Of a DNA stretch of 64,000 bases, positions 1 to 8,497 are shown piece after piece; positions within the stretch are counted from its first letter, which is position 1, and every line of letters begins with the position of its first letter. The DNA is from Janthinobacterium psychrotolerans (GTDB taxonomy: Bacteria; Pseudomonadota; Gammaproteobacteria; Burkholderiales; Burkholderiaceae_D): assembly GCF_001677885.1 (NCBI RefSeq), contig NZ_LOCQ01000048.1:94171-158170 (forward strand). The letters are read 5' to 3'. The position numbers and the translations under genes are program-made. The notes under the pieces were generated by a model, which saw nothing but the letters and a program-made list of their open reading frames with translations, ran no database searches and had not been told where the DNA came from.

Positions 1-815
1 ATGGAGCCGAAATCGCTCATCAGGCCGCCAATGAAGACCACCGTCCTGCCGTCCGGCGACACCGATGGCAGGTTCAGCTGCATGGCCGGCGCGGCGATCT
101 CGCGCAGCGCGCCGCTGGCCGCGTCGACATGGCTCAATTTCGCCACCCACCAGTTGCTGTCGCCATTGCCCTGCGCGCTGGTGGCGACAAAGCCACGGCC
201 GTCCGGGGTCCAGTTGTATTCGTACAGATAGGTGTCGGCCGGCGAGACCAGGCGCAGCTCGCCGCCCGCGGCCGCCACCACGCCGATGCGCTGGGCGTCA
301 TCCTCGCTGCCCACTTCGCCCACCTGGCGCGCGCCCGCTTCCACGGCGCCGGCCAGCTTGCGCGCGCCGACCGTGGCCAGCAAGGCGAGCTGCTTGCCGT
401 CGGGCGACCAGCGCGCCGTGCTGGCCACGCCCTTGAAGTTCAGCAACTCCTTCGATGCGGCCTGGCCCATGGTGGCCAGGAACAGGCTGGCCTTGCCCGC
501 CTTGGCGTCATAGGCAATAAAGGCCAGCTGTTTGCCGTCGGGAGACCAGCTGGGCTTGTCGTAGGAACACGCGGCGCAGGGGTCGAACTGTTGCACCATG
601 ACGCCGCTGCCGGCGTCGCGCACCACGATGGCCGCATGCGGCCGTTGTAGCTGGCCACCGGTGTCGCTGGACTCGATGGCGACAATGCGCTGGCCGTTGC
701 CGGACAAGGCCACGGCGCGGTAGTCGCGCAAGGACTGCGGTGCGGCGGCGTGGGCAGCAGCGGCAAACAGGGCGGTGGCCAGCACGCCGGCGCTGGCGAT
801 TTCAGTTATTTTCAT
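1..815 (-). CDS. S9-type peptidase, N-terminal part (cut by window edge)
   Basis: The frame is open from an ATG at 815 through the left edge, giving 271 codons of a longer protein. GGAAG lies about 9 nt before the ATG. Residues 1-24 form a signal peptide (Lys, hydrophobic core, then AHAAA), so export to the periplasm is likely. The rest is a string of WD/PD40-like blades with WSPDGKQLAF, WSPDGKQLAL, WTPDGRGF and VSPDGRTVVF motifs, typical of the beta-propeller of prolyl-oligopeptidase (S9) or DPP-type peptidases. The catalytic alpha/beta-hydrolase domain would lie outside the window, so peptidase function is inferred; a TolB-like propeller protein is the main alternative. Confidence 0.7.
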   Translation of the reverse strand, partial: MKITEIASAGVLATALFAAAAHAAAPQSLRDYRAVALSGNGQRIVAIESSDTGGQLQRPHAAIVVRDAGSGVMVQQFDPCAACSYDKPSWSPDGKQLAFIAYDAKAGKASLFLATMGQAASKELLNFKGVASTARWSPDGKQLALLATVGARKLAGAVEAGARQVGEVGSEDDAQRIGVVAAAGGELRLVSPADTYLYEYNWTPDGRGFVATSAQGNGDSNWWVAKLSHVDAASGALREIAAPAMQLNLPSVSPDGRTVVFIGGLMSDFGS

Positions 816-833
816 CAGGTAACTTCCAGTTTG

Positions 834-865
834 AAATAAAAAAACCGCCGGCAAGCGCGGCGGTT
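834..865 (-). terminator. Rho-independent terminator of the cationic amino acid permease
   Basis: On the minus strand an 8-bp perfect stem AACCGCCG/CGGCGGTT with a 7-nt loop is followed by a run of T. It sits 19 bp after the permease stop and just before the peptidase gene, which therefore needs its own promoter. Confidence 0.85.
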
Positions 866-883
866 CAGATTGTCAGACAGCGT

Positions 884-2356
884 TCAAACGCCCTTCTTGC
901 CCAGGTGCGAGTGACGTATGCTGTACAGGAAATAGATGGCGATGGTGACCGCCATCCAGACGCTGAAGACGACAAAGGTGGTGTGCGGCAAGTCGCGCAT
1001 GATGTACAGGCAAGCGCACACGCTCAGGCCTGGTATCACATACGGGCCGAACGGCACGCTGAAGCCTTCGATGCGGCTGGCGCCCTGCTTGTGGCGCAGT
1101 ACCGGCACGGCGATCGACACCACCATGAAGGCGGTCAGGGTGCCGATGCTGACCATGTCCCACAAGTAGGTGGCGTCGATGGAACCGGCGACCAGCGCCA
1201 CCACCAGGCAGACGATCAGGGTATTGCTGACCGGCACCAGGGTGCGCGGATGGATCTTCTGGAACGATTTCGGGATCAGGCCGTCGCGGCTGATGGCGAA
1301 CAGGATGCGCGTCTGGCCGTAGATCGTGACCAGGGTCACGCTGAAGACGGAAATGACGGCGCCGGCCGACAGCACCAGCGCCGGCCAGGCGTGGCCGGTG
1401 ACGTTTTGCAAAATGACCGCCAGGCCAGCTTCCTGGCCTTCGAACAGTTTCGCCTGCTGGGCGCCGAGCGCGGCCACGGCCACCAGCAGATAAAACACGG
1501 TGACGATCAACAGCGCGCCGAGGATGCCGCGCGGCACGTTGCGGGTAGGATTTTTCACTTCGTCGCCGGCGGTGGCCACCGTATCGAGACCGATAAACGA
1601 GAAGAACACCGTGCCGGCGGCGGCCGTGACGCCCGTCATGCCGGCAAATCCTTTGCTGTTATCGGTATTAAAGAAGGGGAAAAAATTGTCGGCGTTAAAG
1701 CCGGAAAACGCCACCACGATAAAGAACACCAGGATCGCCAGCTTGATCAGCACCATGATGGCGTTCATCAGGGCCGATTCCTTGGCGCCGCGCAGCAGCA
1801 TGAAGCAGCACATGCAGATCAAAAAGATGGGCGGCAGGTTGATATGGCCGGCGTGAAACTCCATGCCGTGCGGCCCGGAGACGATCATCGGCGTGCGCAG
1901 CATTTCCGGGATATGCCAGCCAAACGCGTTTTCCAGGAAGTTGTTCAGGTAGGACGACCAGCCGATCGCCACCGCGCTGCCGGCCAGCCCATATTCGAGC
2001 AGCAAACAGGCGGCCATGATAAAGGCCAGGAATTCGCCGACGGTGGCGTAGGCAAACGAATACGATGAACCCGAGGCGGGAATGCGGAACGACAGCTCCG
2101 CGTAGCACAGGGCAGTCAGGCCCGCCGTGACGGCGGCGATCAGGAAAGACAGGATGACGGACGGGCCGGCCTTGGGTACGGCTTCGACCATGGTAAAGAA
2201 AATGCCCGTGCCGATGGTGGCGCCGACGCCGATCATGGTCAGGGAAAACAGGCCGATGGAACGGCTCAAGCCGCTGCTGCTGAGGCCTTCACCAAGGCCG
2301 CTCGTGGTATCGATCGGTTTGGTGCGGCAAAGTTTCTGGACCAGGGTTAGGCTCAC
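884..2356 (-). CDS. APC-family amino acid permease (CAT subfamily)
   Basis: A 490-residue inner-membrane transporter with about 12 hydrophobic segments. The GVGATIGTGIFF motif near the N-terminus is the APC substrate-binding unwound helix, and the overall form is that of cationic amino acid transporters (YfnA-like), including FFSFIGLDTVATAGDEVKNP in the middle. Substrate is inferred only as an amino acid taken up with protons. I chose a GTG start at 2356 because AAAGGA lies at the correct distance and the resulting N-terminus (SLTLVQKLCRTKPID) looks like the family. In-frame ATGs at 2383 and 2413 have poor or no ribosome sites. It is followed by a strong terminator. Another permease of a different APC branch lies just upstream in the same orientation. 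Confidence 0.88.
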   Translation of the reverse strand: MSLTLVQKLCRTKPIDTTSGLGEGLSSSGLSRSIGLFSLTMIGVGATIGTGIFFTMVEAVPKAGPSVILSFLIAAVTAGLTALCYAELSFRIPASGSSYSFAYATVGEFLAFIMAACLLLEYGLAGSAVAIGWSSYLNNFLENAFGWHIPEMLRTPMIVSGPHGMEFHAGHINLPPIFLICMCCFMLLRGAKESALMNAIMVLIKLAILVFFIVVAFSGFNADNFFPFFNTDNSKGFAGMTGVTAAAGTVFFSFIGLDTVATAGDEVKNPTRNVPRGILGALLIVTVFYLLVAVAALGAQQAKLFEGQEAGLAVILQNVTGHAWPALVLSAGAVISVFSVTLVTIYGQTRILFAISRDGLIPKSFQKIHPRTLVPVSNTLIVCLVVALVAGSIDATYLWDMVSIGTLTAFMVVSIAVPVLRHKQGASRIEGFSVPFGPYVIPGLSVCACLYIMRDLPHTTFVVFSVWMAVTIAIYFLYSIRHSHLGKKGV

Positions 2357-2533
2357 TAGCAATCCTTTTAGGAGGCGGGTCATGACAACTGAAAACGCAT
2401 GAAAATGGTGCATGGGTTTTACCTGGCCGAAACCCGGAAACGATACAGTCCATTTTCAAAACTAAGCGATTATAGGGCTTTCACCGGCCCAGCCGAACAG
2501 ATCTTTGATGCAAGGAAACAACGCCGGCACCAG

Positions 2534-2568
2534 CAAAAAGCGCGCCGCTGCAATCGCAGGGGCGCGCC
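2534..2568 (-). terminator. Rho-independent terminator of the second permease
   Basis: On the minus strand GCGCGCC pairs with GGCGCGC around an inner CTGC/GCAG stem, followed by TTTTT. It begins about 24 bp after the permease stop at 2592. Confidence 0.85.
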
Positions 2569-2591
2569 AGGATATTGCAAGATGCGCTGGG

Positions 2592-4025
2592 TTATTTCTT
2601 GCGCGGCAGATTGGCGTCAAACGGCGGCCAGCCCGCCTCATAGCCTTGCGGCACTTCTTCGCCGCCGTCTTTCGGCGCCAGCCCCAGCACGTAGTACAGC
2701 ACGCTCAGCAGCAGCAGCCAGGCCGGGCCGATCACCAGCGCGATGCGGGTATCGGGGAAATACGCCATCAGGCCGATCACGAGCGCCAGGAAGGCCAGCG
2801 AAATCCACGAGCCGTACGGCGCGAACGGCATGCGGAACGCCAGTTGCCTGACTTCCGATGGGGTCAAGGTCTGGCGGAACTTCATCTGCGTTACCAGGAT
2901 GATGCCCCAGGTCCAGACGGCGCCGAACGTGGAAATCGAGGTAACCCAGATAAACACTTTTTCCGGCACCAGATAGTTCAGCAGCACGCCGATCAGCAGC
3001 GCGCACACCGACACCATGATGGCGCGGCGCGGCACGCCGCTGGCCGTGGTTTCTGCAAACGCCTTGGGCGCCTGGCCCTGCAGCGCCAGGTTGTACAGCA
3101 TGCGGCCGGTGCTGAAGATGCCGCCGTTACACGACGACAGGGCCGCCGTCAGCACCACGAAGTTGATGATGCCGGCGGCCGTCTTGATGCCCAGGCGCTC
3201 GAAGGTCATCACGAACGGGCTGCCGGTGGTGCCAATTTCGTTCCACGGGTAGATCGACAGGATCACGAACAGCGCGCCGACATAAAAGATCAGGATGCGC
3301 CAGAACACGGAATTGATGGCGTCGGGGATCGATTTTTTCGGGTTCGCCGCTTCGCCTGCCGTCAGGCCGATCATTTCCACGCCCAGGTAGGCAAACATCA
3401 CCATCTGCAGCGACATCAGCACGCCTTGCGCGCCGTTGGGGAAGAAGCCGCCATGCGTCCACAGATTGGAAATGCCGATCGCCACGCCATCGTTGCCCAG
3501 GCCAAAGATGATCATGCCGGCGCCGCCGACGATCATCAGGATGATGGTGACGACCTTGATCAGGGCAAACCAGAATTCGAATTCGCCATAGGCCTTGACG
3601 GCCAGCAGGTTGACGGCGCCCATGGACGCCAGGGCGGCCAGCGCCCAGATCCAGCGCGGCACGTCGGGAAACCAGATGCCCATATAGATGGCGACGGCGG
3701 TGATTTCCGCCACGCAGGTGACCAGCCACAGGAACCAGTAATTCCAGCCCGTCAGGTAGCCTTGCAACGGGCCCAGGTAATCCTGGGCATAGCGGCTGAA
3801 GGAGCCGGCGACGGGATTGTGCACCGCCATTTCACCGAGCGCGCGCATGATCAGGAAGATCACCGCGCCACCTAAAATGTACGACAACATGATGCCGGGA
3901 CCGGCCATCCTGATCGCATTGCCCGAGCCCAGGAACAGCCCCACGCCGATCGCGGCGCCCAGCGCCATCAGGCGTATCTGTCGCTCACCGAGGCCACGGT
4001 GCAAGCCTTGATCACTCGTTTTCAT
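2592..4025 (-). CDS. Amino acid permease, AAT/ProY-GabP type
   Basis: A 477-residue APC-superfamily permease with 12 predicted membrane segments. The N-terminus has the AAT-family form (GLGERQIRLMALGAAIGVGLFLGSG), followed by the conserved RALGEMAVHNPVAGSFSRYA and LGVEMIGLTAGEAANPKKSIPDAIN segments. Proline, histidine and GABA permeases share this form, so the exact substrate cannot be read from sequence. The ATG at 4025 is preceded by GGAGACAAGCA, a good ribosome site. The gene ends at a strong terminator and is separated by about 60 bp from the RidA gene upstream, with which it may be cotranscribed. Confidence 0.9.
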   Translation of the reverse strand: MKTSDQGLHRGLGERQIRLMALGAAIGVGLFLGSGNAIRMAGPGIMLSYILGGAVIFLIMRALGEMAVHNPVAGSFSRYAQDYLGPLQGYLTGWNYWFLWLVTCVAEITAVAIYMGIWFPDVPRWIWALAALASMGAVNLLAVKAYGEFEFWFALIKVVTIILMIVGGAGMIIFGLGNDGVAIGISNLWTHGGFFPNGAQGVLMSLQMVMFAYLGVEMIGLTAGEAANPKKSIPDAINSVFWRILIFYVGALFVILSIYPWNEIGTTGSPFVMTFERLGIKTAAGIINFVVLTAALSSCNGGIFSTGRMLYNLALQGQAPKAFAETTASGVPRRAIMVSVCALLIGVLLNYLVPEKVFIWVTSISTFGAVWTWGIILVTQMKFRQTLTPSEVRQLAFRMPFAPYGSWISLAFLALVIGLMAYFPDTRIALVIGPAWLLLLSVLYYVLGLAPKDGGEEVPQGYEAGWPPFDANLPRKK

Positions 4026-4087
4026 TGCTTGTCTCCGTCTTTTTTATCATGCGCCGGCCGGCTTGCGTACCGGCGCGTGTCATACTT

Positions 4088-4549
4088 TTACTCAGCCAGT
4101 TCGGCGATCAGTTCGATCTCCACGCAGGCGCCCAGCGGAATTTGCGCCACGCCAAACGCGGAACGCGCATGCTTGCCGCTGTCGCCAAACACTTCCACAA
4201 ACAGTTCCGAGGCGCCATTGGTGACCAGGTGCTGCTCGGTGAAGTCCGGCGTGGAGTTGACCAGGCTCATCACTTTGACGATGCGCTTGACCTTGTTCAG
4301 GTCGCCGCCGCAGGCGTCCTGCAGGGTGGCCATCAGCTCGATGGCGATGCCGCGCGCGGCCTGTTTGCCCTCTTCCGTGGTGGTGTCCTTGCCCAGCTGG
4401 CCGACCCAGACCTTGCCGTCCTTCTTGGCCAGGTGGCCGGACAGGAACACGGTGTTGCCGGTGCGCGCATGCATCACATAGGCGGCGGCGGGCGCTGCCA
4501 CAGTCGGCAATTCGATATTGAGGGATTTCAGTTTTTCGTAAAACGACAT
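4088..4549 (-). CDS. RidA-family protein (YjgF/YER057c/UK114)
   Basis: A 153-residue protein of the RidA fold. Recognisable segments are FLSGHLAKKDGKVWVGQLG near residue 45, the central LQDACGGDLNKVKRIVKVMSLVNSTPDF and the C-terminal ARSAFGVAQIPLGACVEIELIAEL; the Arg before the SAFGVAQIP turn corresponds to the carboxylate-binding Arg of the family. RidA proteins hydrolyse reactive enamines and imines made by PLP enzymes. This one is longer than the E. coli type (about 128 residues) and resembles the second RidA group. Start at 4549 has GGAG about 9 nt upstream; an in-frame start 21 bp earlier has none. Placement before an amino acid permease suggests a link to amino acid breakdown. Confidence 0.85.
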   Translation of the reverse strand: MSFYEKLKSLNIELPTVAAPAAAYVMHARTGNTVFLSGHLAKKDGKVWVGQLGKDTTTEEGKQAARGIAIELMATLQDACGGDLNKVKRIVKVMSLVNSTPDFTEQHLVTNGASELFVEVFGDSGKHARSAFGVAQIPLGACVEIELIAELAE

Positions 4550-4691
4550 GCTATTTCTCCAATAAAACAAAGTGAACGATGAGCAGAGCGGCGCACAGAA
4601 AATATAACTGTGACAACAATTCCAGATTAAACCCCATCATAGGGGGGAATGCCCAGTTTAAGTTCACAAATAGGTGGGGTTATTCAGTGGA

Positions 4692-6284
4692 TTATACCGA
4701 GCGGGCATGCAAACACAGGCCTGGCTCGTCCAGCCCCAGCTGTTGCAGGAAAGCCTGGTCGTGCGACACCACCAGCAAGGCGCCCCGGTATTGCGCCAGC
4801 ATGCGCTCCAGCGCCTGCAAGCTGGCCAGGTCCAGGTGATTGTCGGGTTCATCGAGCAGCAGCAACTGCGGCGGCGTTGCGGCATACAGTTCGGCGGCCA
4901 GCGCCACCTTCATGCGCTCGCCACCGCTCAGCAGGCCGCTGGCCATGGTGGCGCGCGCACCGGCGATGCCCAGCAGCGCCAGCCGCGTGCGCAGCTCGCC
5001 TTCAGCCATGCCGGGATTGCGCGCCTGCAAGCGCTGCACCGCGCTCAGCTCGCCATCGAGCGGGCCCGCGTGCTGGTCCAGCCAGGCCAGGCGGCCATGG
5101 CGCAACACCTCGCCGCTGGCGGGCGCCAGCCGGCCGGCGATCACGCGCAGCAAGGTCGACTTGCCGCTGCCATTGTCGCCCGTCACCGCCAGCCGGCGCG
5201 GACCGGACAGGACCAGGTCAAGCGGCTGCGCCTGGCCATGCGGCAAGACCAGTCCACGCAATTCCAGCATCAGCTTGCCATTGGGCACGCTGCTGTCCGG
5301 CGCCAGCAGCAGCCGTTCGGCATCTGGCGCGCAGCGCTCGCCCGCTTCCCTCACCCGCTGCTGGCGCTCGGCCTGGGCCGCCTGCGCGCGCAGGCGCAGC
5401 TTGCCCTGGCTGTCCTGGCTGCTTTCCTTGCGCGCATCGAGCAGCAGCTTGCTTTGATTCGCATGGCGCCCGTCGCGCTCGCCGCGCGCCAGATGGCGCT
5501 GCTGGCGCTCGGCCAGTGCCTGCGCCTCGCGCCGGGCGCGTTTTTCACCGGCTTTTTCGGCCTGCAACGCCGCCTGCAATCCCGTTTGCTCCAGGCGTCG
5601 TTGCTCGGCGTATAACGCGTAGTTGCCGCCATAGCTGCGCAAGCCCTGGGCAGACAGTTCAACGATCTCGTCAACATGGCCCAGCAGGCTGCGGTCATGG
5701 CTGATCAGCAGCAGGCCGCGCGGCCAGCACGCGATCTGCCGCTCCAGCCGGGCGCGCTGTGTGACGTCCAGGTGATTGCTGGGCTCGTCAAGAATCAGCC
5801 AGCCGGCCTGCGACTGCCAGGCGCAGGCCAGGGCGATGCGCTGGCGCTCGCCACCGCTCAGGCTGGCGGTAGGCGTATCGGGCAACAGCTGGCCCAGGCC
5901 GATCTCGTCCAGCGATTGTTGCAGGCGCGCGCCGGCATCCCAGCGCTCGCCCACCAGCGCATAGTCGGCCTCATCGATGGAGCCGGCAGCGATGCGGTCG
6001 AGCGCGGCCAGCACGCCATCGACACCGGCCAGCGCCGCCACGGTAGGAAAGTGTACGGGCGAGAGTTCCTGTGGCACATGGCGCACGCCGCCATCGCAGC
6101 GCACGGCGCCACTGTGAGGCTTGACCTCGCCGGCCAGCAGCCGCGCCAGCACGCTTTTGCCCGCGCCATTGGCGCCGACCAGGCCGATACGGTGCGGCGT
6201 AAAGGGAAACAGCAATTGGTGAAACAGCGGCGTGCCATCGGGCAGCACATAAGACAGACGATCGAGTTGCAGTAATGCAGGCAT
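4692..6284 (-). CDS. ABC-F family ATPase
   Basis: A 530-residue soluble protein with two ATP-binding cassettes and no membrane segments, the ABC-F form. Cassette 1 has Walker A GANGAGKS (37-44), signature LSGGERQR (142-149) and Walker B LILDEPSNHLD (163-173). Cassette 2 has GDNGSGKS (369-376), LSGGERMK (452-459) and LLLLDEPDNHLD (475-485). The linker (about 230-325) is rich in Arg, Gln, Ala and Glu and should be the helical arm that reaches the ribosomal P-site tRNA. Family members rescue stalled ribosomes or protect against ribosome-targeting antibiotics; which applies here is not visible. The ATG at 6284 is preceded by AAGGAG, decisive over in-frame starts up to 177 bp further out. Confidence 0.9.
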   Translation of the reverse strand: MPALLQLDRLSYVLPDGTPLFHQLLFPFTPHRIGLVGANGAGKSVLARLLAGEVKPHSGAVRCDGGVRHVPQELSPVHFPTVAALAGVDGVLAALDRIAAGSIDEADYALVGERWDAGARLQQSLDEIGLGQLLPDTPTASLSGGERQRIALACAWQSQAGWLILDEPSNHLDVTQRARLERQIACWPRGLLLISHDRSLLGHVDEIVELSAQGLRSYGGNYALYAEQRRLEQTGLQAALQAEKAGEKRARREAQALAERQQRHLARGERDGRHANQSKLLLDARKESSQDSQGKLRLRAQAAQAERQQRVREAGERCAPDAERLLLAPDSSVPNGKLMLELRGLVLPHGQAQPLDLVLSGPRRLAVTGDNGSGKSTLLRVIAGRLAPASGEVLRHGRLAWLDQHAGPLDGELSAVQRLQARNPGMAEGELRTRLALLGIAGARATMASGLLSGGERMKVALAAELYAATPPQLLLLDEPDNHLDLASLQALERMLAQYRGALLVVSHDQAFLQQLGLDEPGLCLHARSV

Positions 6285-6613
6285 GCGGATACTCCTTGTA
6301 CAAGGCTGGCGAACCCGCGCGGTGGCGGGATGGGCTGGGCCGTGCACAAGCACGGCAGTATCAATGGCGCATGTCGAACCGTCCTGAAGAAATAAGATGG
6401 AGAAGCGCGAGTGTAGCAGAAGATGAGAAATCGGACATCTGGCAATGATGATGCCTTCCACGGTTTAATACATTGCAATACGGTCACTGCATCGAGACAC
6501 ATTTCAAGAATAGTTTTGCATGTAATGCCATCAAAATTTATAATTCAACTATTGGGTTTCATTTTCCAAAAAATTCCTGTCTTGCACGGATTGATTATCA
6601 GGAAGCGCGATCC
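6285..6613. other. 329-bp divergent intergenic region
   Basis: Separates the ABC-F gene from the AraC-type gene. The half nearer the AraC gene is clearly AT-richer than the surrounding DNA and holds the promoter listed separately. I see no convincing open frame or RNA gene here. Confidence 0.6.
6516..6544 (+). promoter_or_regulatory. Sigma70-type promoter of the AraC-family gene
   Basis: TTGCAT, a 17-bp spacer and a perfect TATAAT. The predicted start lies near 6551, leaving a leader of about 63 nt before the ATG at 6614. Confidence 0.65.
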
Positions 6614-7516
6614 ATGAATATCAATTACGACACTGAGAATTATCGCATGCCACATTCTCTTGCATATCACGTTGTTGTCAATGCACTGGAGGGAAAATCC
6701 GGCTGGACTCCGATGAACCGCTTTTCTTCTGCAATTTCGCACATCATTGGTGGCCACCTGCCTTATCAGCGTTATCATGCCGCTGGCAAGGCCAGAATGC
6801 TGGCAAAAACCGGTGCGGGAGTCATTGAGCGCATGGTCAACGACTTTCTTGCGACCGACATGAACCCCGGGTATCTGCTCCTGTCATCGTTTCAGCAAGA
6901 AACTGATGTGTTGACTGCCTTTAATGCTTACAACCAGTCAGCCAGGCTTGGCGTACAAACAAGGCTGGGGACGCATGGATATGCGCGTCGTTCTGGCAAT
7001 CAAAGCGCTGTACAACTGGAAAACGAAGCTGCCGCCCATGCAGGGCGCACCGAGCTCGATGACCCGGATCCTTGCCGCCAAGGTACGCTTGCCATTGTCG
7101 AGACGATGCTGTCCACCACCAGGAAAAATGCCTTGCTACCGCACGGGCCGCAGAAACGCAGTCTCACGTCCATGGCCAGGCTACTCGGCGTTGAGTCATC
7201 AACTGCGGCAGAGGTTGCAATTCTGTTTGAGCAAGAGGGTTACCTTCCCATTGCAGATGTCGCGCGTAGCCTCGGCTGCCATCAACGCACGCTCGAGCGC
7301 AGGCTGCGCGAGTCGGGCATTACTGCCGAATCTCTCCGGCAAGCATCAAGGCTGGTACGCGCATCTCATCGTCTGGCATCCCCTGACAGTCTCACCACGA
7401 TTGCCTTTGCCGAGGGATTCTCGGACCTTGCCCACATGACGCGGGCCTTCCAGCATGCATCTGGAATGCCACCCAGCCTGATCCGCAAATTAATACGTCT
7501 TCCGCATGTCCCATAG
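6614..7516 (+). CDS. AraC-family transcriptional regulator
   Basis: A 300-residue protein. The last third is an AraC-type double helix-turn-helix: YLPIADVARSLGCHQRTLERRLRESGITAESLR followed by TTIAFAEGFSDLAHMTRAFQHASGMPPSLIRK. The N-terminal 200 residues match nothing I recognise and may bind an effector. Start at 6614 (MNINYD) was chosen for AGGA about 14 nt upstream and its distance from the predicted promoter. Base composition of the gene's first half and its flanks is AT-richer than the neighbours, which suggests recent acquisition. It could regulate the DUF2844/DUF3443 pair downstream or itself; nothing in the sequence settles this. Confidence 0.8.
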   Translation: MNINYDTENYRMPHSLAYHVVVNALEGKSGWTPMNRFSSAISHIIGGHLPYQRYHAAGKARMLAKTGAGVIERMVNDFLATDMNPGYLLLSSFQQETDVLTAFNAYNQSARLGVQTRLGTHGYARRSGNQSAVQLENEAAAHAGRTELDDPDPCRQGTLAIVETMLSTTRKNALLPHGPQKRSLTSMARLLGVESSTAAEVAILFEQEGYLPIADVARSLGCHQRTLERRLRESGITAESLRQASRLVRASHRLASPDSLTTIAFAEGFSDLAHMTRAFQHASGMPPSLIRKLIRLPHVP

Positions 7517-7908
7517 CCCGTCCGGCGCCGGATGGTTGCAATGAAATAGATAGCCCGATCCGCCGTTTAACTCAGGGCGTCCAAAGCAAGGCGTGGCTTC
7601 ATTTCATTGCCTCAAAATTTCCATCATTTCGTCGCTTGCTGGCATTGCCGCACATTTCTGCTCATCAGGACATGAGATGGCATTCAGGTGTTTCCAGCAA
7701 TTGGCAGGCGATTCTTTTATTTCACATCAATCGGAGATTGTCGCATAGATTCAATCTTTTTCTGAACGGCTGCTGTATTTTTTGTCCCGTTGTCAATTCA
7801 GTTCTCCAGCACTATCCCCACTGTTATGGATATCTTTATTTGCAACGATACATGGCCGCATTCGGCCAATAAAAAATTCAAATCAGTAGCAAATGAAAAG
7901 GTGCATGC
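7517..7908. other. 392-bp AT-rich intergenic region
   Basis: Between the AraC gene and the DUF2844 gene, AT-richer than average. It holds a 10-bp perfect inverted repeat (listed separately) and presumably the promoter of the DUF2844/DUF3443 pair, though no -35/-10 pair is convincing. A short GGCC-N6-GGCC stem lies about 50 bp before the DUF2844 start. No credible open frame was found. Confidence 0.6.
7538..7610. repeat. 10-bp perfect inverted repeat with 53-bp spacer
   Basis: GCAATGAAAT at 7538-7547 is exactly complementary to ATTTCATTGC at 7601-7610. It starts 22 bp after the AraC stop. It could be a transcript-end structure or the footprint of a small mobile element; no T-run follows. Confidence 0.5.
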
Positions 7909-8451
7909 ATGTCAGATCACTCAGCCAACGGCCCACTGCGGCTCACAAATATCCGCTCGCAATCGCGGCTTCCAATCATGGCCATCGCAGCTTGGGCATG
8001 CCTGTTTTCCAGCGGCGCCCAAGCCGGGCTGGGCGGCACTATCCCGACTGCCCAAGGTCCGGTGGAGGACGCCAGGAGCATGCATGCGCGCTCCTTCTCC
8101 ACCCTTTCCAACGCTGCGGACTCGACGGGCTCGTCTTATTCCGCCCATCAAATCATCCTGCCCGATGGCGGCATCGCCACCGAGTTCTCCGATGCGGGTG
8201 GCTTCGTATTCGCCGTGTCGTGGGCAGCTCCTACCATGCCTGACCTGGCGGCCCTGCTGGGCGTCTACAAACCATTGCTTGATCGCGCACAACAGCGCCA
8301 GCAAGCGTCGCACATTCGCTCTCCGCGCCTGCTCAATGCCGCGTCGGGGGACTGGACCATCGTATCAAGCGGACACTTGCGTGCCTATTCCGGCTATTCC
8401 TTCCTGAGCTCGCGCCTGCCCACCGGCTTTGACCTGGCCAAGCTGCGCTGA
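7909..8451 (+). CDS. DUF2844-family exported protein
   Basis: A 180-residue protein with a signal peptide (LPIMAIAAWACLFSSGAQA, about residues 21-39) and then the DUF2844 pattern: LGG at the mature start, a HQIILPDGGIATEFSDAGGFVFAVSWAAPTMPDL core and a LLGVYKPLL segment. Function unknown. It lies 46 bp upstream of the DUF3443 gene in the same direction. The two families are repeatedly found side by side in Burkholderiales, so a shared role in the cell envelope is likely. AAAAGG lies about 8-13 nt before the chosen ATG. Confidence 0.82.
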   Translation: MSDHSANGPLRLTNIRSQSRLPIMAIAAWACLFSSGAQAGLGGTIPTAQGPVEDARSMHARSFSTLSNAADSTGSSYSAHQIILPDGGIATEFSDAGGFVFAVSWAAPTMPDLAALLGVYKPLLDRAQQRQQASHIRSPRLLNAASGDWTIVSSGHLRAYSGYSFLSSRLPTGFDLAKLR

Positions 8452-8497
8452 GCACACGCCGGCGACGCTTCTCCCACTTCACATCATCAAGGATTTC

